Source: Microcyclospora pomicola (Eukaryota; Ascomycota; Dothideomycetes; Capnodiales). From it: 64,000 nt of DNA. This document shows, piece after piece, positions 43,118 through 55,650 of the stretch. The position numbers and the translations under genes are program-made. Positions within the stretch are counted from its first letter, which is position 1. Each line of letters begins with the position of its first letter. The stretch is taken from contig NHNY01000003.1 in NCBI GenBank assembly GCA_002786065.1, positions 248,001 to 312,000 on the forward strand, in the 5' to 3' direction. The notes beneath the pieces are model-generated. The model was not told the DNA's origin, ran no database searches, and saw only the letters and a list, made by a program, of their open reading frames with translations.

Positions 43118-45232
43118 TCATGTCGTAGCAGTCTGACACCCGATCTCGTACCCGAGGAGGACTTCCGTTCCACCTCCCTCCCAGCCTCGGTTCCCAGCAG
43201 CGCTTATCATGAAGCGACATGCCGGGTCCAGGAAGATGGTGCTTATAAAGCCTCCGCGATGGCCGGGCACGATTTGGAAAGGGGGCGGTCTGTGGCGCGT
43301 GTGCTCGAGGTTCTGGGATGTGTCGTATATACGGAGGATGTCTTGTGAGGCGCTGGAGAAGAAGTCAGTGAAAATGTGATGGGCAGACCGGGAATGGAAG
43401 ACATACCAGACCAGGTGCTTCCTGTTCGGCATAGCCCTCACGGCATACACAGGTCCTGATCCAGGCTGGAATTTGAACACCCGGTTCGGCTCGCTACGCT
43501 TGCTGCCCAAGTGGTGAATTGAATATTCGTCAACTGTGTTGTTCCTACGGCCGGCGTAGAAGAAGTTGCCGTCGGGACTCCAGCATGCTCCTGTACACCA
43601 AGGCGGGGTGCTGCCAGTCGGCTGAATAGTAGCGATGGCTGCGGACATGCGGCGATCCCAGATCCGGAGAGTACCATCGATAGCAGAGTCTAGGAATGTT
43701 GATTCGGACTGTGGTGGAAGGTCTGCAGCAGGCTTGTCATCCTCGTTCGTCGGAGGAGCTGTCAGAGGCTCATCTGAGTGCGGGAGGCCGTTGGAGAAAA
43801 TTGTAGAGATGTCGCCATTGGACGGGCCTAGGAGTTCCGCACCCGACTGTGGTTGTACGCTTTCATCTGCAGGACCGAAAATCTCGTCGACTGCCGCAGA
43901 GTTGTCAGGCGGTTGTACTGGACCTCCCATAGCAACAGATTCCATCTCTGTGTCCTGTTCACCTGGTGCATCCTGGTCGTTCTCATCTAGGCCACTCTGC
44001 AATGCCCTTGATAACTCGTCATCGTCGTCACCGAAAGCATTACCGCCGCCGCCATTATTGTCTTCTCCGAACAGGGAGCCGTGGTCATTTTCGCCGAAGA
44101 GACTACCGCTTGGTGATCCGAGAGCATCTTCGTCACTGCCACCCAAGCCTTGATTCATCTCGTCGGGGATGAAGCCATTGGTGAGCGGCTTATCGGCGTT
44201 GTTGCTGTAGAATGTATCGCTGATGGGATCTGAAAAGGATTCCGAGACTTCGGGAACAGGTAGATCGCTGATCGGGCGTGTCTCTATTGCGCTGATCTGA
44301 CTTCCTGAGCCTTTGAATGTGCGCTTGACTTGAGCTGTCTGCAAATCCCAATCATGGATGTTCTTGTCCCAACTTCCGGAAAGCAAACTGGTCTCATCTT
44401 GAGACAACACGAGGACAGACACAGCACTAGTGTGCTCTCTCAACGTGGTGATTCTGGTTCCAGCCTGATGTCTACACGTCTGCAAATTGATGCCTCCAGA
44501 TTCTAGACCTGATAAGAGCCACACTGCTTGATGCTGCACCGCGAGCGAGTATACAGGACTTGACCATTTCCCTTCGTCCGCGTTCTGCGGTGGTGTGCGA
44601 AGCTGCGACTCCTCGTTCTCCCAGTAAGTCACAAGCGAACCAGCTTTCATGACACTATCGACGAAAGGGTGCTTCTGCGCCACGGTGAGCGGAACTTTGC
44701 CATTTGCTGTCTCGACCCAGTTGTACATTCGGACATATCCATCGGTGCCTCCACTGAAGACCCACTTCATGTCAGGTGTAGCCGCGACTGCATTGATCGA
44801 TGTACTTTGTGGTGCAGCCATGGTCGGGACAATGTCGTAGGAAATGGCAGACAACGCCTCCGGCCGCACGGGCGGTAAGTATGAAGCAAGACCAGTTCGG
44901 CCTGGAGATCTGTGGGAGCCGGTATGAGGTGATGGCGAGGTCAGGACAACAGCTGGATTCTGAACGCCATTCCTGTTCTCGGTGTGCTGGCTGAACCGTT
45001 GCGAGGGAGACTCAGGTTCGTTGTCGTTGTCGTTCTGATCATCGTCATCATCGTCTTCGTTCTCGTTATCCTCGTTGTCCTCATCTTCGTCATCATCCCC
45101 TCCCTGGTCGTCATCTTGATCACCCTCCTGATCTTGTTCCGCATCATTCACGTCTTCCATCTCTTCATCCTCGTTCTCGAACTCATCCTGGGAATTGTTC
45201 GCGCCATCGGCGTCATCATCGAATGATGCCAT
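43118..45232 (-). CDS. SPT8: SAGA complex subunit SPT8 (WD40)
   Basis: Two exons, 45232-43407 and 43352-43118, giving 686 residues. The intron (GTATGT...CCAG, 54 nt, with CACTGAC as branch site) is a multiple of three and free of stops, so retention would add 18 residues. The first ~75 residues are almost pure Asp/Glu/Asn/Gln. WD40 repeats follow, for example TSINAVAATPDMKWVFSGG, HTSAVSVLVLSQDETSLLSG and STFLDSAIDGTLRIWDRRM, interrupted by a long acidic, Asn- and Gly-rich insert (about residues 330-490). After the splice, HLVCASQDILRIYD restores a normal WD strand, which supports removing the intron. SPT8 binds TBP and regulates transcription start. Confidence 0.93.
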   Translation of the reverse strand: MASFDDDADGANNSQDEFENEDEEMEDVNDAEQDQEGDQDDDQGGDDDEDEDNEDNENEDDDDDDQNDNDNEPESPSQRFSQHTENRNGVQNPAVVLTSPSPHTGSHRSPGRTGLASYLPPVRPEALSAISYDIVPTMAAPQSTSINAVAATPDMKWVFSGGTDGYVRMYNWVETANGKVPLTVAQKHPFVDSVMKAGSLVTYWENEESQLRTPPQNADEGKWSSPVYSLAVQHQAVWLLSGLESGGINLQTCRHQAGTRITTLREHTSAVSVLVLSQDETSLLSGSWDKNIHDWDLQTAQVKRTFKGSGSQISAIETRPISDLPVPEVSESFSDPISDTFYSNNADKPLTNGFIPDEMNQGLGGSDEDALGSPSGSLFGENDHGSLFGEDNNGGGGNAFGDDDDELSRALQSGLDENDQDAPGEQDTEMESVAMGGPVQPPDNSAAVDEIFGPADESVQPQSGAELLGPSNGDISTIFSNGLPHSDEPLTAPPTNEDDKPAADLPPQSESTFLDSAIDGTLRIWDRRMSAAIATIQPTGSTPPWCTGACWSPDGNFFYAGRRNNTVDEYSIHHLGSKRSEPNRVFKFQPGSGPVYAVRAMPNRKHLVWYVFHSRSAHHIFTDFFSSASQDILRIYDTSQNLEHTRHRPPPFQIVPGHRGGFISTIFLDPACRFMISAAGNRGWEGGGTEVLLGYEIGCQTATT

Positions 45233-46085
45233 CAGTGGGCTTTCAGCGAGGGTCCAGGTCTAGTCCAGCTAGAATATCTTGTAGTGTCCAAGGAGAGATC
45301 TACAGCTTGCGACAATGCCGTACGATCAGGTCGCTAACCAGGTTGGATCACGATGGTCACTGGTACGCGGCGCTGCCAATCTAGAAGGCGCATTGAGTGA
45401 ACGCTCACGAGCGATGTGCTGGGATGCGAGCTATCATGTGACGGACAATAGCATCTTCATCATAACTACAATAGCAGAGACGTTCAATAATGCTAGCGGA
45501 AGCTGTCGTCAATACTGGCGGAGCCGCGTCGCGTGGCTTGTGGTCGCTTACTTCCGAAAGCCCTATTCCCTTGGCCCGTGCGTATCTACTGGTAGCACGA
45601 GTATGGCAGGAGATTTGTTAGATGCCTGAGCATCGGTTTCATCCCAAGTAGTACTTACATTCAGAAGCGAGTGGCAGTACCGTACAATGATTCTGCAGAG
45701 TCGTCTCGCCGGTAGGGGACCACTACGGCAGGCCATCACTGTACCTTACTCTAGGTATATACAAATGACAGTCTTCACCATTCCCTGGAAAGTGTCATAC
45801 TTGCAGACAGTATAGAATACGTTGGAGGGAGCACCGTGACCGATCAAAGCATTTGTATTGACTACATGTGGGTTCGGCTTCATATAAGGCAGAATGGAGC
45901 TCCGGCAGCGGTTTGTAGGCCTGACATCTCCCGGTTGACCTCACCGGTCGAAAGAGTAAAACATTCGGACAGTGGAATCCGCGTAACAAGAATCAATCGA
46001 AGGGATAGCGTCAAGACCGCCCGCAACTGTGTCTCGACACTCTGCTTAGGACCATTACCTGCGTACGTTTGGCAATCGTGTCTTG
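45233..46085. promoter_or_regulatory. Divergent promoter of SPT8 and the F-box gene
   Basis: About 850 bases between two start codons on opposite strands. No TATA box or repeat stood out clearly. Confidence 0.5.
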
Positions 46086-47573
46086 ATGGCTACCCAATTG
46101 GCGAGCGGCGCAGAGTCGCCTGGATGCCACATCTTCGATCTCCCGGATGAGATGCTGCTTCGTATCACGAGCTTCCTCCGCAACAGGTACATCAAGATGG
46201 CACGGCTGGTCAGCAGACGCATGCATGATTGCAGTCCTCTGAACTTCAATCGTGTCTTAATATCGCCGAACCACAAGAATCTTGAGGTCTTTCAGGCCAT
46301 AGCCGATCATCCCAAATTTTGTAAAGAGGTCAAGGAGATTGTCTGGGACGACGCAATTCTTAGCCCCTGGGCAGGCATAGGCGATCATTTGGTCTCGGAT
46401 ACGGGATTCTATCGCTGTGAAGTGGACGATTCGCCTGCAGGGGGAGTACATCTTCGACTTGAACAGATGGAAGTATCCGGCAGCTCTGAGGGAAGTGATG
46501 ATGAGCGTCCAGGTGATGGACCTGTGCACGACGAACACTTTGTCGAGTATCGTCGTCTTTTCTTAGAGCAACACCGGATCATCTCTAGTGGTCTTGATGC
46601 CGCAGCCTTGCGTTTGAGTCTACCTAAATTTCCAGCACTGCAAAGAGTGACAGTAAGTCCGGCGGCCTACACATCAAGGGGACGCTCCACGTACCTCGAA
46701 ACACCCTTGATCAAGTCTCTTCCTGATGGATTCTGCTTTCCAAAGCCAAGCGGCTGGACGAGGCCGTTCGATGAGAGTGCAGAAGCTGTGACTTGGAGGG
46801 ACGTCCGCGAGAGTTTTCACGGCTTTACTGTGGTTTTGAACGAACTCGCGCACTGTGCACGCCTGATTCCCGAACTCAGCCTCGACGTCAGACACGAGCG
46901 TTGTGGCATATATTATCAGTTTTTCCAGGAACCTTCGCAGGATCGCACTAACCTTGAGACAATGTTTCAGCGCGGGCTGCGACGATTTGATCTTGCCATC
47001 AGCGTACCCCATGTACGACTTCCGCCCGAGCGGCATGGTTTGTACTGGACTCCTTTGAGGCAGACGCTAGGGGTTGCAAGAGATATACAGAGCTTCTCCA
47101 TACATGCGGACGTCTACGTGTTCGCGAGAAGCGTGGACCGTTTCGATATTGACATGAGCCTATTGACCGCCGTGCCAGTCGAGACTTGGCCAGCTTTGCG
47201 GCACCTGGGTGTTTCTCATCTCCCGCTTGTCCATGATGAGCTGCTTACTTTTCTTCAGGAGCAGCTACCTTCGACTATCGAGTCTGTCGGCTTTGTCCAT
47301 CTTCAAGGTCTCCCGCAGCCGGGTTGGAGAGAGCTGTTACCAGAGATCCGAGACAAGCTCAAGTGGGCGGGTAATAGACCAAAGCTCAGCATCACGTTTC
47401 AAACGCTGCAATCGTCTACTTGTCTTTACCAGGCTATGGATCAGGTTGCAGCTTTCCTCGACGGCGCTGGCGAGAATCCATTCACAGACGATTTCGCTGC
47501 ACTTAATTGCATCGGGCAAGGCTTTGAGGAGTTGAGCTTCGAGGACATCTACTTCACTGATGACACACTCTGA
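46086..47573 (+). CDS. F-box domain protein
   Basis: Single exon of 495 residues, starting at ATG 46086 (MATQLASG). The F-box covers about residues 15-58: HIFDLPDEMLLRITSFL, then MARLVSRRMHDC. The rest is a long region with a fungal F-box-protein look (HPKFCKEVKEIVWDD, LRHLGVSHLP) and no WD40 or clear leucine-rich repeats. F-box proteins bring targets to SCF ubiquitin ligases through Skp1; the target is unknown. An acidic stretch (SSEGSDDERPGDG) near residue 135 is probably a loop. Related sequences form large, fast-evolving families in filamentous ascomycetes. Confidence 0.85.
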   Translation: MATQLASGAESPGCHIFDLPDEMLLRITSFLRNRYIKMARLVSRRMHDCSPLNFNRVLISPNHKNLEVFQAIADHPKFCKEVKEIVWDDAILSPWAGIGDHLVSDTGFYRCEVDDSPAGGVHLRLEQMEVSGSSEGSDDERPGDGPVHDEHFVEYRRLFLEQHRIISSGLDAAALRLSLPKFPALQRVTVSPAAYTSRGRSTYLETPLIKSLPDGFCFPKPSGWTRPFDESAEAVTWRDVRESFHGFTVVLNELAHCARLIPELSLDVRHERCGIYYQFFQEPSQDRTNLETMFQRGLRRFDLAISVPHVRLPPERHGLYWTPLRQTLGVARDIQSFSIHADVYVFARSVDRFDIDMSLLTAVPVETWPALRHLGVSHLPLVHDELLTFLQEQLPSTIESVGFVHLQGLPQPGWRELLPEIRDKLKWAGNRPKLSITFQTLQSSTCLYQAMDQVAAFLDGAGENPFTDDFAALNCIGQGFEELSFEDIYFTDDTL

Positions 47574-48598
47574 TCTTGCATCGCAACGTCCATGGCAGAC
47601 GTGCAGGTGGCTGCGTAGAGGTGTGGCATGATAAGCAAGGAGGTTTGACAAAGTGCAGGGACACGAGGTGAGCGAAGACGAAACTCCGAGGTGATCCGAC
47701 ATGGTCACATGACTCGCGCAAATCCCCTTTCACATTCAATGTACATGTAGTCAAGAAGGAAACCAGCAGGTACTGGCTCAACTCACCAGATACCATCAAC
47801 GGTACCTTTCGGTACCTTGGACTCGATTATTCCATCAAATCCATGCACTGCAGTTGCTGTAGCGCGATGCACATAAGAGGGTTATGCTGGTTTTCCGCAT
47901 CTGTGAATGCCCTGGTTCGGGCAGCAAGTATGTGGTACGGTAAGGTTCTGCTGGTGAAGCTGTAAAGATCCATGAACACGGCCATCCTGTAGATGTATTG
48001 CTGAGTATGATGTTGGGATCGTGAGGGTGCATCATATCAATGGCAAGCGTTATAACCACTCGTCTAACAATCGAACAGTTTCGTCGTCTGTTCGGGCTTT
48101 CCTCGTCTCCCTTTCGGGACGCAGGTGTCACCGTAAGCACATGCAGTCTCAACTGGACACACAAACGAGCCATCCGTGACGCTCTGGAGATGTTCGCCGG
48201 CGACCTGCAGTTTCCCGCGACGCAGCTTGCTCCTGACCGTCTTGAGTGTGCGGCCGTCCGATGACATCTCACCTCAGTCATCATCTGTGCCTGTTTGCGT
48301 CAGTCTCTTCTGTCGTCGGTTTTCAATTGCGTCCGGGAGGCGACCTTGCGGTCACGTTCCAGCGCGTCTGTTGTTGACGCGCTTGCATTGTTTGCATCTT
48401 CACGTACACAAACTTCACCTTCACCTTCAATTCCATCACCATCTTAATCATCATCATCACTTGACCTATAAAGTCTTTCCTGCTCTACCCCATCTGCTTC
48501 TCGCGGTCTTGTTTCTGCCGTCCTACAAAATCCATCTCGCCCCTCGAACGTAATCTCCTTACTGGAGCCGGGTCGACTCAGCAGCCTGCCTCGAGGCC
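47574..48598. promoter_or_regulatory. Intergenic region and promoter of the ZNFX1/Hrr1-like helicase
   Basis: About 1 kb. A TATAAAG element lies at 48467-48473, about 130 bases before the helicase ATG, inside a T/C-rich leader with CAT repeats. This is a plausible core promoter, by motif only. Confidence 0.4.
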
Positions 48599-51500
48599 AT
48601 GAGTCGACAACTGGACAGACGCTCGAGGCGTGGTCACCGTGGAGCGCAACAGCAGACCGAACAGGTAGACGTCTGGATCTTGCCATCCGCACTCAACCTG
48701 CAGATCCGGCAATACTTCGACAATGTCCCTGTGGTGACTGATGGCGAAGCATGGCTCCAGTACTCAGAAGTGCCCTCGTCAGCCGAGGTGATGGATCTCG
48801 ACCCCTTAAGCGGGTCATCCTCAGAGATTGTGGAACTCGCACCTAACAAGCCGGAGGGTGCTTGGGCTTCCAAAGGTATGTTGAGTATTATGCGTCTGAT
48901 CGGCAGTCGTGTCGAATCGTGCTGGAGTAAAAGGCTGACCCCGTCACAGAAGCCTACCTAAGTGCACAATACGGATTAGCTCGTGAAGATGCACTGAAGC
49001 CAATCCGTGAAGCAGTCTGTCTGGTCCGAGCAAGCCCCGATGAGGACGAAGAATTTGAACCGTTCAAAGGGGCCATCGGAATTTATGAGAAGGTACACCC
49101 TACTTGAACTACGATCTTGATATGCTAAGCGCTGACATGATTTGCAGGCCTATGTATGTGCTCTTACATACTCGACACGTGGTGTTGCGATCAAAATGAC
49201 CTTCAGTCTTGCTCGTGCGAGGAAAAGGATTATCTGGGAACAGTCCAAACGCCTGATTAGTGGCGGCCTTGTTGTCCTTACCCCGAAGAAAGATATGTTC
49301 AGTACCACCGCGATCGTTGCCACTGTGGCAGCACGGTCGTTGGCCGGACTATTGAAAGACCCGCCTGAGCTTGATCTCTTCATTGCACGAGCGGAAGAGC
49401 TGTTTATAGACCCTGCAGAAGAGTGGGTGATGGTGGAGAATCGCTCATCATACTTCGAAGCTTCGCGGCATACCTTGCTGGGCTTGCAGAAGATGACGCA
49501 AGAGTCGTGAGTATATGATTTGGAACACCTTCCTGGCGCCCTGGTAACACTCGCTGACTTGTACACAGATTCCCGCTGCAAGAGCATCTCGTCGGTGCTA
49601 GGATGGTCGTCTCGCCACCAATGTATGTGGTGCAACACCCTGTGATGGATCTGACCGCGGTTCTCCACGAAAGTGAACAAGAGCGATTCGACAAAGTCAA
49701 TGTGCTCGACGACTGGCCAGCTCGGCCTTCATCTGAATTGGACGCATCTCAGCTTGCTGCATTACACCGTGCGCTCACAAAGCAGCTCGCAATCATTCAA
49801 GGTCCTCCCGGCACAGGCAAAACACATGTCTCGGTACAAGCTGTCAAAGTATTGCTTGAAAACTGGCGTGACGGGGATCCGCCTATCATCATCGCGTGCC
49901 AAACAAACCATGCTGTGGATCAGATTTTACGGCATATCGCCAACTTCACATCCGAGTTCATTCGCCTGGGTGGCAGATCCAAGGATCGAGATGTCATCCA
50001 GAAGCGGACACTCTATACGGTACGTACCAACACCTCGGAACGACCGCCACCGGGCTGTTTGCTTCCCAGCTCGCACAGAGTCATGAAAGCGTTGGAGAAA
50101 GAAATGGAGGTTGTTCTCAGACCTCTGGAGCCCGGTAAAGATCCTATCGACCCTGATATCTTTATGCATTATGGACTCCTAAATGTGGAGCAGGTGGAGT
50201 CCCTTCGGACTGGCGCTTCGAAATGGATTCGATCCAACCTCTCCAATCCGAATGAAGCGCGTAACCCGTTCATTCTTTGGCTTGGCGGTACACTCACCTC
50301 GGTGCCGATAAGACAACCACCGGATGCTTCGACAAGCGAGTTTGTCTACGAAGCAGCCGAGCTCGAGATTGAACAGCTGCGCGAAGTCGAGGCCGAGAAT
50401 GTAGCCCAAGATGACGAAGCACTCGATAATCTGTACGGGGAGACTCGTCCGATTGCTGACAACTTCACATTCCGCAAATCTCACGGATCGAGTCTCACGA
50501 CGCAGAAATTACAAGGTGCTCTCCGTCACAATGACATGTGGAAAATCCCTGAGCCTATTCGAGGCGCAGTGTTCCGTCATCTGCAGACTGAAATGAAGAG
50601 GCGGATCCTCAACGTACTCCGTCCCAAAGTCAAGGCATATGATGAGCAAGCCAAACGCCGCCGTATTGGTGGGTTTGAACGAGACGAGGTTCACCTCAAA
50701 CAGCAAAAGATCATTGGGATGACCACAACCGGTCTCAGCAAGTACCGGGGTCTACTCGCTGCCCTCTCTCCGAAGATTGTCCTGATTGAAGAAGCGGCAG
50801 AAACACTCGAAGCACCAGTTGCCGTCGCATGTCTGCCGACCGTCCAACAACTCATTCTCGTCGGAGATCACAAGCAGCTGCGACCTCACTGCCAAGTCAA
50901 CGCACTTGAGCGAAAGCCATTCTATCTGGACATCTCGCTTTTCGAGCGCATGATCAACAACAAAGTTGAATACACCACTCTTGTCAAGCAGCGTCGAATG
51001 ATTCCAGAGATTCGTCGTCTCCTCTATCCGATCTATAAAGATATCATCACCGATCACCCTTTTGTGTTGGACAAGACGAACCGGCCAGATGTTCCGGGAA
51101 TGGGCGGCATCAATTCATTCTGGTTCACACACCGGTACACGGAGAACCGTGACGCGCAAATGTCCATGGTTAACCCTCAGGAGGCCGAAATGGTGGTTGG
51201 TATGGTGGAGTACCTATGCTACAACGGCATGGACCCGACAGAGATCACAATTCTGACCTTTTACAATGGTCAGCGGCAGGAGTTACTGAGAACACTTCGA
51301 AAGCGAGCAAGCCTTATCGGCCGGCGCTTCAATGTGGTCACCGTTGATTCCTACCAGGGCGAGGAGAACAAAGTTATCCTTCTATCCCTGGTGCGAAGCA
51401 ACTCCCAGGGTTCAATCGGCTTCCTCGGCATCGACAACCGTATTTGTGTCGCCCTCTCACGCGCGCAATGCGGCTTCTACATCTTCGGCAATGGTGAGCT

Positions 51501-52275
51501 ATTACACGAAACCAAGACTTGGAAAACAGTCATCGAAATTATGGCTGGATCCGGGCCACGGCGAGCGCTTCCGAGGATGGAGAGCAGGCTATCACCGACC
51601 TTTGTGGTCACATGCAGCAAGCATGGCCGTGCTGTATCGATCAAGGAGCCATCTGATTGGGACAAGATCGCTGGTGGCTGCGAAGAGATATGTGATGAAC
51701 GCCTTGCTTGCGGGCATATCTGCCCAGTCACCTGCCATCCTTTCTCGCACGATTTCATCGGCTGCCAACAACCCTGCCCCAAGACTGTGTCGTGCGGACA
51801 TCCATGCCAACGGACTTGCAGTGAGGAATGCCTCTGCAGTATCTGCGAGAAGGAGATCGACGAGATTCTGGAATCCGTTGACGTCCACGACGATGACGAC
51901 CCAAATGTGGAAGCTAGATCAATTTCGACTGCAAGCTCGTGGCGCTCATTTGCCAGCGCAGAGTCCCAACGCTACTCGATTGCTGCATCATCACCAGCGC
52001 CACAAATTACTGGTATAGAGAAGACAATGGCTGCAGGGAACACTACTACAGCTGGACCGCCAATGATTGACTCCGGGTTTTTCGGGCTCGATGAGCGTCT
52101 ATTACAGCGCTCGAATGGATCGACGATTATGAATCACAGCCAGCATGAGGCTGGCAAGGCTATCGGCAGAGCAAGCACACTCTCACCTGCATCGGCATCT
52201 CCGCCATCAACTCAAGACGACGAAGCCGATCTGCTCCAATTCGACTGGTCGCAAGCAGAAAGCTTGTTAGATTGA
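48599..52275 (+). CDS. NFX1-type zinc-finger helicase, ZNFX1/Hrr1-like
   Basis: Four exons, 48599-48875, 48950-49092, 49148-49506 and 49569-52275, giving 1161 residues. It is an SF1 Upf1-like helicase: motif I GPPGTGKTH near residue 338, motif II LIEEAAE near 667, motif III VGDHKQLRP, and motifs V/VI VDSYQGEE near 850 and CVALSRAQ. The C-terminal part has NFX1-type fingers at about 960-1025 (CGHICPVTCHPF, CGHPCQRTC), then a disordered tail. In fission yeast the relative Hrr1 works with the RNA-dependent RNA polymerase in RNAi heterochromatin, and animal ZNFX1 acts in small-RNA granules and antiviral sensing. A role in RNA silencing is inferred. The start (gccATGag) is good. Confidence 0.9.
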
Positions 52276-53259
52276 CGACTAGTGCGCATGCATGCTGCTA
52301 GTGCCGTCTTTGCTTTTGCTCATCTTTCGTGGTAGATGCTCATTGGCTCTGTTCATATCGATGCATTGCTTTTGCTAGGAAGGCTGATGCTGTCAGATGG
52401 CTTGTGGGTAGGTCGGACCTGATAGAAGGTGTGTTGTAATTAGTACCAATGACTCTATGAGCGAGTTTGCTGCAGCCTCGATGTCTTGTCTCATTCTTGG
52501 TGATTCAGCTGTAAGCATCTTACTTGTAAGGTAATTTCGGATTCCTGACACGCCGACGTAGGGTGACATTTATTTACAGGGCATTTTTCAACTTGGCTGA
52601 GAACATCCCTCCATCTCGGACTTGATCGGCGACAGCATATATGAACCACTCGAGAAGTCTCACAGAGAATGCCTTGGATAACAATATCCTGCAACTGGAT
52701 GACTGGTATATACCCGGCCCAGCAACATCCTCGTCCCGCTCTGTTCGGATCGACCTCGCCTGCTACACACCCCAGACCATGCCTCGGAACACTCGACGTT
52801 TCGACTGTCGTTACACTATACCACGTTTCACTCGACCTGGCCTTACGGTACCTTACCCAAGAGATACCTAACTTCACGATACTCCCCGGCGAGACGGATG
52901 CAGCTTGAGCAGGCGATCGCCCGTGCGTCGTCGTAGTCGTAGTCCTTTACATCTCAGTCGGCCAGCATCCATGTCATGACAATTGTGGGCAAGGTAAGGG
53001 AAGCAGAAGACGCACGTTTAGCATCTTTACTTCTCTACAACGTTCTCTGAAACTACATCCAAAAAGAACTCGTAGTCATGCTTTTCTCCATCTTTTTATC
53101 TTACAGAATTCGCTGCGTGGGTTCCTTGCCCGTGTAGATCCATCGCACACTTTCTGCCGACCTACCTACCTGCCTTACCTACCTAGATGGACCGCGGTAT
53201 AGTACGGCCATGTGCAGTGTGTTCTTGTGGATATACTGGTACGTAGCAGACCTGTCGGG

Positions 53260-53286
53260 ATGTATACACCGTACCGTGCGGTGTAT
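53260..53286. repeat. Inverted repeat (8-bp arms, 7-nt loop)
   Basis: ATACACCG and its exact reverse complement CGGTGTAT flank TACCGTG. It could be a dyad protein-binding site or chance. Confidence 0.3.
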
Positions 53287-55489
53287 GGCCTGAGGAGGTA
53301 GATTGGCGACAGCACTGGGCAGACTGAGGGATGAATGGATGATATGGCAGATAGACGGTTAGGTTGAGTTGGCGAAGTCGAACGGAGTGTGAAGGGATGG
53401 ATATTCTATGGATAGGGGGACAGACGGACTGACGGCTAGCTTTCTCGCTGTGCGTGTGTATGTGTTTAGCATAGACGATACATCCGCCGCAGCGACCATG
53501 CAGCACAGACTAGGTACATTAAAATTACAGTGCTGTGTGTACAATAAGAGCTGTTGCTGGTCCTTGGACAGTCGCCTCACAATTTATCAGGTACGAGTCC
53601 TTCATATGTGGCGATGGGGGGCGCTGCGGTCGTGATCGGAGCGCAGTCCGTGGCCGATGGGCGAAGAGGAGCGGAGTCGGGATCGGGGGGAGAGGGGCGA
53701 GGGGTATGATGGTGAAGGAAGGAGGCGAAGGTAAGTCACTTGCTGTGAATGTAGAGTGAGGCTGAAGTGGTGAATGTGGATGTGCTGGTGATCACCAAGT
53801 GCCGCGCAGAGGTTTAAGGATCCCATAGGGATGTGCATGGCGAGATCGATGTCAGTGCGGTGGAGGCCAGGACACGGTAATGGTGGTATGTAGGTAGGTA
53901 GGGATCATGCCTGGAGGACACACAGGCTACAGCATAGCTTTGCACAGCTCCAGTACAGACTTCGTGTAAGTGAGATGGCAGCTGTTCGGTGACCAGAAGG
54001 GATGTGCCGGGCAGATTTACGGGCGAGAGCCGTGTCACACCGGGGCGGATACGGGATGCAGATTGGTGGAGAGATGTCCGAGTATTGAGGGGCTGCTTTG
54101 GCGGCCGGTACATGTCGACATCGGTGTGATGGACGCGGGTAGGCTAGAAGCGTAGTTGCATACTCTGTAATCGTCGGAGCAGGAATCAATGTCAAGAAAC
54201 CGGATATGTCGTCTTCAGCTTGTGTCTTTATGTCGGTCGATCGGTATAACACGTTCTGATATACATGATTGCTGCGTGGTGACAGGCGGAGTACTCCGTG
54301 CAGGTATCCTGCTTCACGCCGACCAACTGGACCCATCGATGCAGTAGTGTGCAGCGGCCGACCCTCCCCGACCGCAATGCCGAGCGTGTATCACCACGCC
54401 ATTCCTCTCTCACGCGCCTGCATGCTGCACAGCGAGTCGGCCATGCAATAGTCTCCAGCCGTGTCGACTTGACGCGATTGAGGCCTTTGCATTGCGTGGT
54501 TTTTTCTCGAGGGTCTCCTCTCACGCGATCTGGCTTCGACGAGTGGGGTAAGCACCGTATAGTCGCGGGCGATATCGAAAGGCGCAAGATGATATACGCC
54601 CTCGCAGCCAATCAGTAGCCGGACGGCGGGAGTCAGCAGCAGACAAGGTTGTGGAGCCCGACAACTCTAATGCGATAGCGTGTGCGCAGGGCGGAGACGA
54701 GACCGGATGCTGGGAAGCTGAAAGTCGCCCAGGCTTCCCGTCCATGAGGCTCCAGCAGCATCCGAGGGAACAATCACGGATCAGTATTCTGATCTGTAGA
54801 TACCAGTGTACTGTGATTGCTGTCGCCTCGACTGTGCGTCTGGCGGCGTTGAACAATGGCCGTACTTGTAGTGGCAGCATCGACGCGTTGACTGAGCCTG
54901 CATTCGACACCGCTTCATACAGCTGTGTACAGACCATGCTTAGTGATAGGAGAAACAAGCATATCCTTCCCATCGGAACCGCCAGCAGCAGGCCATCGGT
55001 CATGACTGGAATCATGCCATCTAATACCGTGAATAGACGACATGCTCGGATTGTCCCCAGGCCGTACCTGGAACCCCCTCACATCTGTGGTCAAGAGCTG
55101 TACGAGATGCACGGTCTTGAAGCACTCTGCATACAAATGAGATAAAGACTTGGTCTCCCCATCTTTGTGTTGCGAGGCCGTAACTCTAATGTCAATCTTT
55201 GCGGATATTTCATATCTCATGAACATCAGTCGTGTTGAACCGTTGGAGAGGCTGCAGGACCGGCAGAGCTGGGAGGCAGATACTCTTCCTGTCCTTTGCC
55301 CATGGCGAGATGGTAAGCTTTTGCTTGAGAGATGCAGTCAGAGACCAGGGATGTCGTACTATCGAATCATGAGATCGCCTATCATGATACGCTGTCGTTC
55401 AGTTTACAAGACATGTATGCAAGTGCTGAGTCGAGATGCTTTGCAATCGTCGAGGCATCCGCGTTGGGACGACCCCAGATCTCAGTCGC

Positions 55490-55650
55490 ACGCGAAGCAC
55501 CACCACCTGCTGCTCCCATCACCCGTCACGCCGCTTTTCCCTCTCGACTCTCTCGCACCCTTCTCTTGCTCTCCTGCACACTCTTCTCCCTCTCCTCCTC
55601 TGTCTGCTACACCTTCTTCCACATCCACATTGCTATCTGTCGGCTACATC
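55490..55650 (+). promoter_or_regulatory. Pyrimidine-rich tract upstream of WHI3
   Basis: A long stretch of mostly C and T with few purines on the plus strand, ending about 490 bases before the WHI3 ATG. Such tracts often lie just upstream of the transcription start in filamentous fungi; here that is inferred. Confidence 0.4.

Noticed and set aside
54521-55145. Overlapping 164-residue frames on both strands
   Set aside because: No motif and no codon-like bias; the stretch is probably non-coding.
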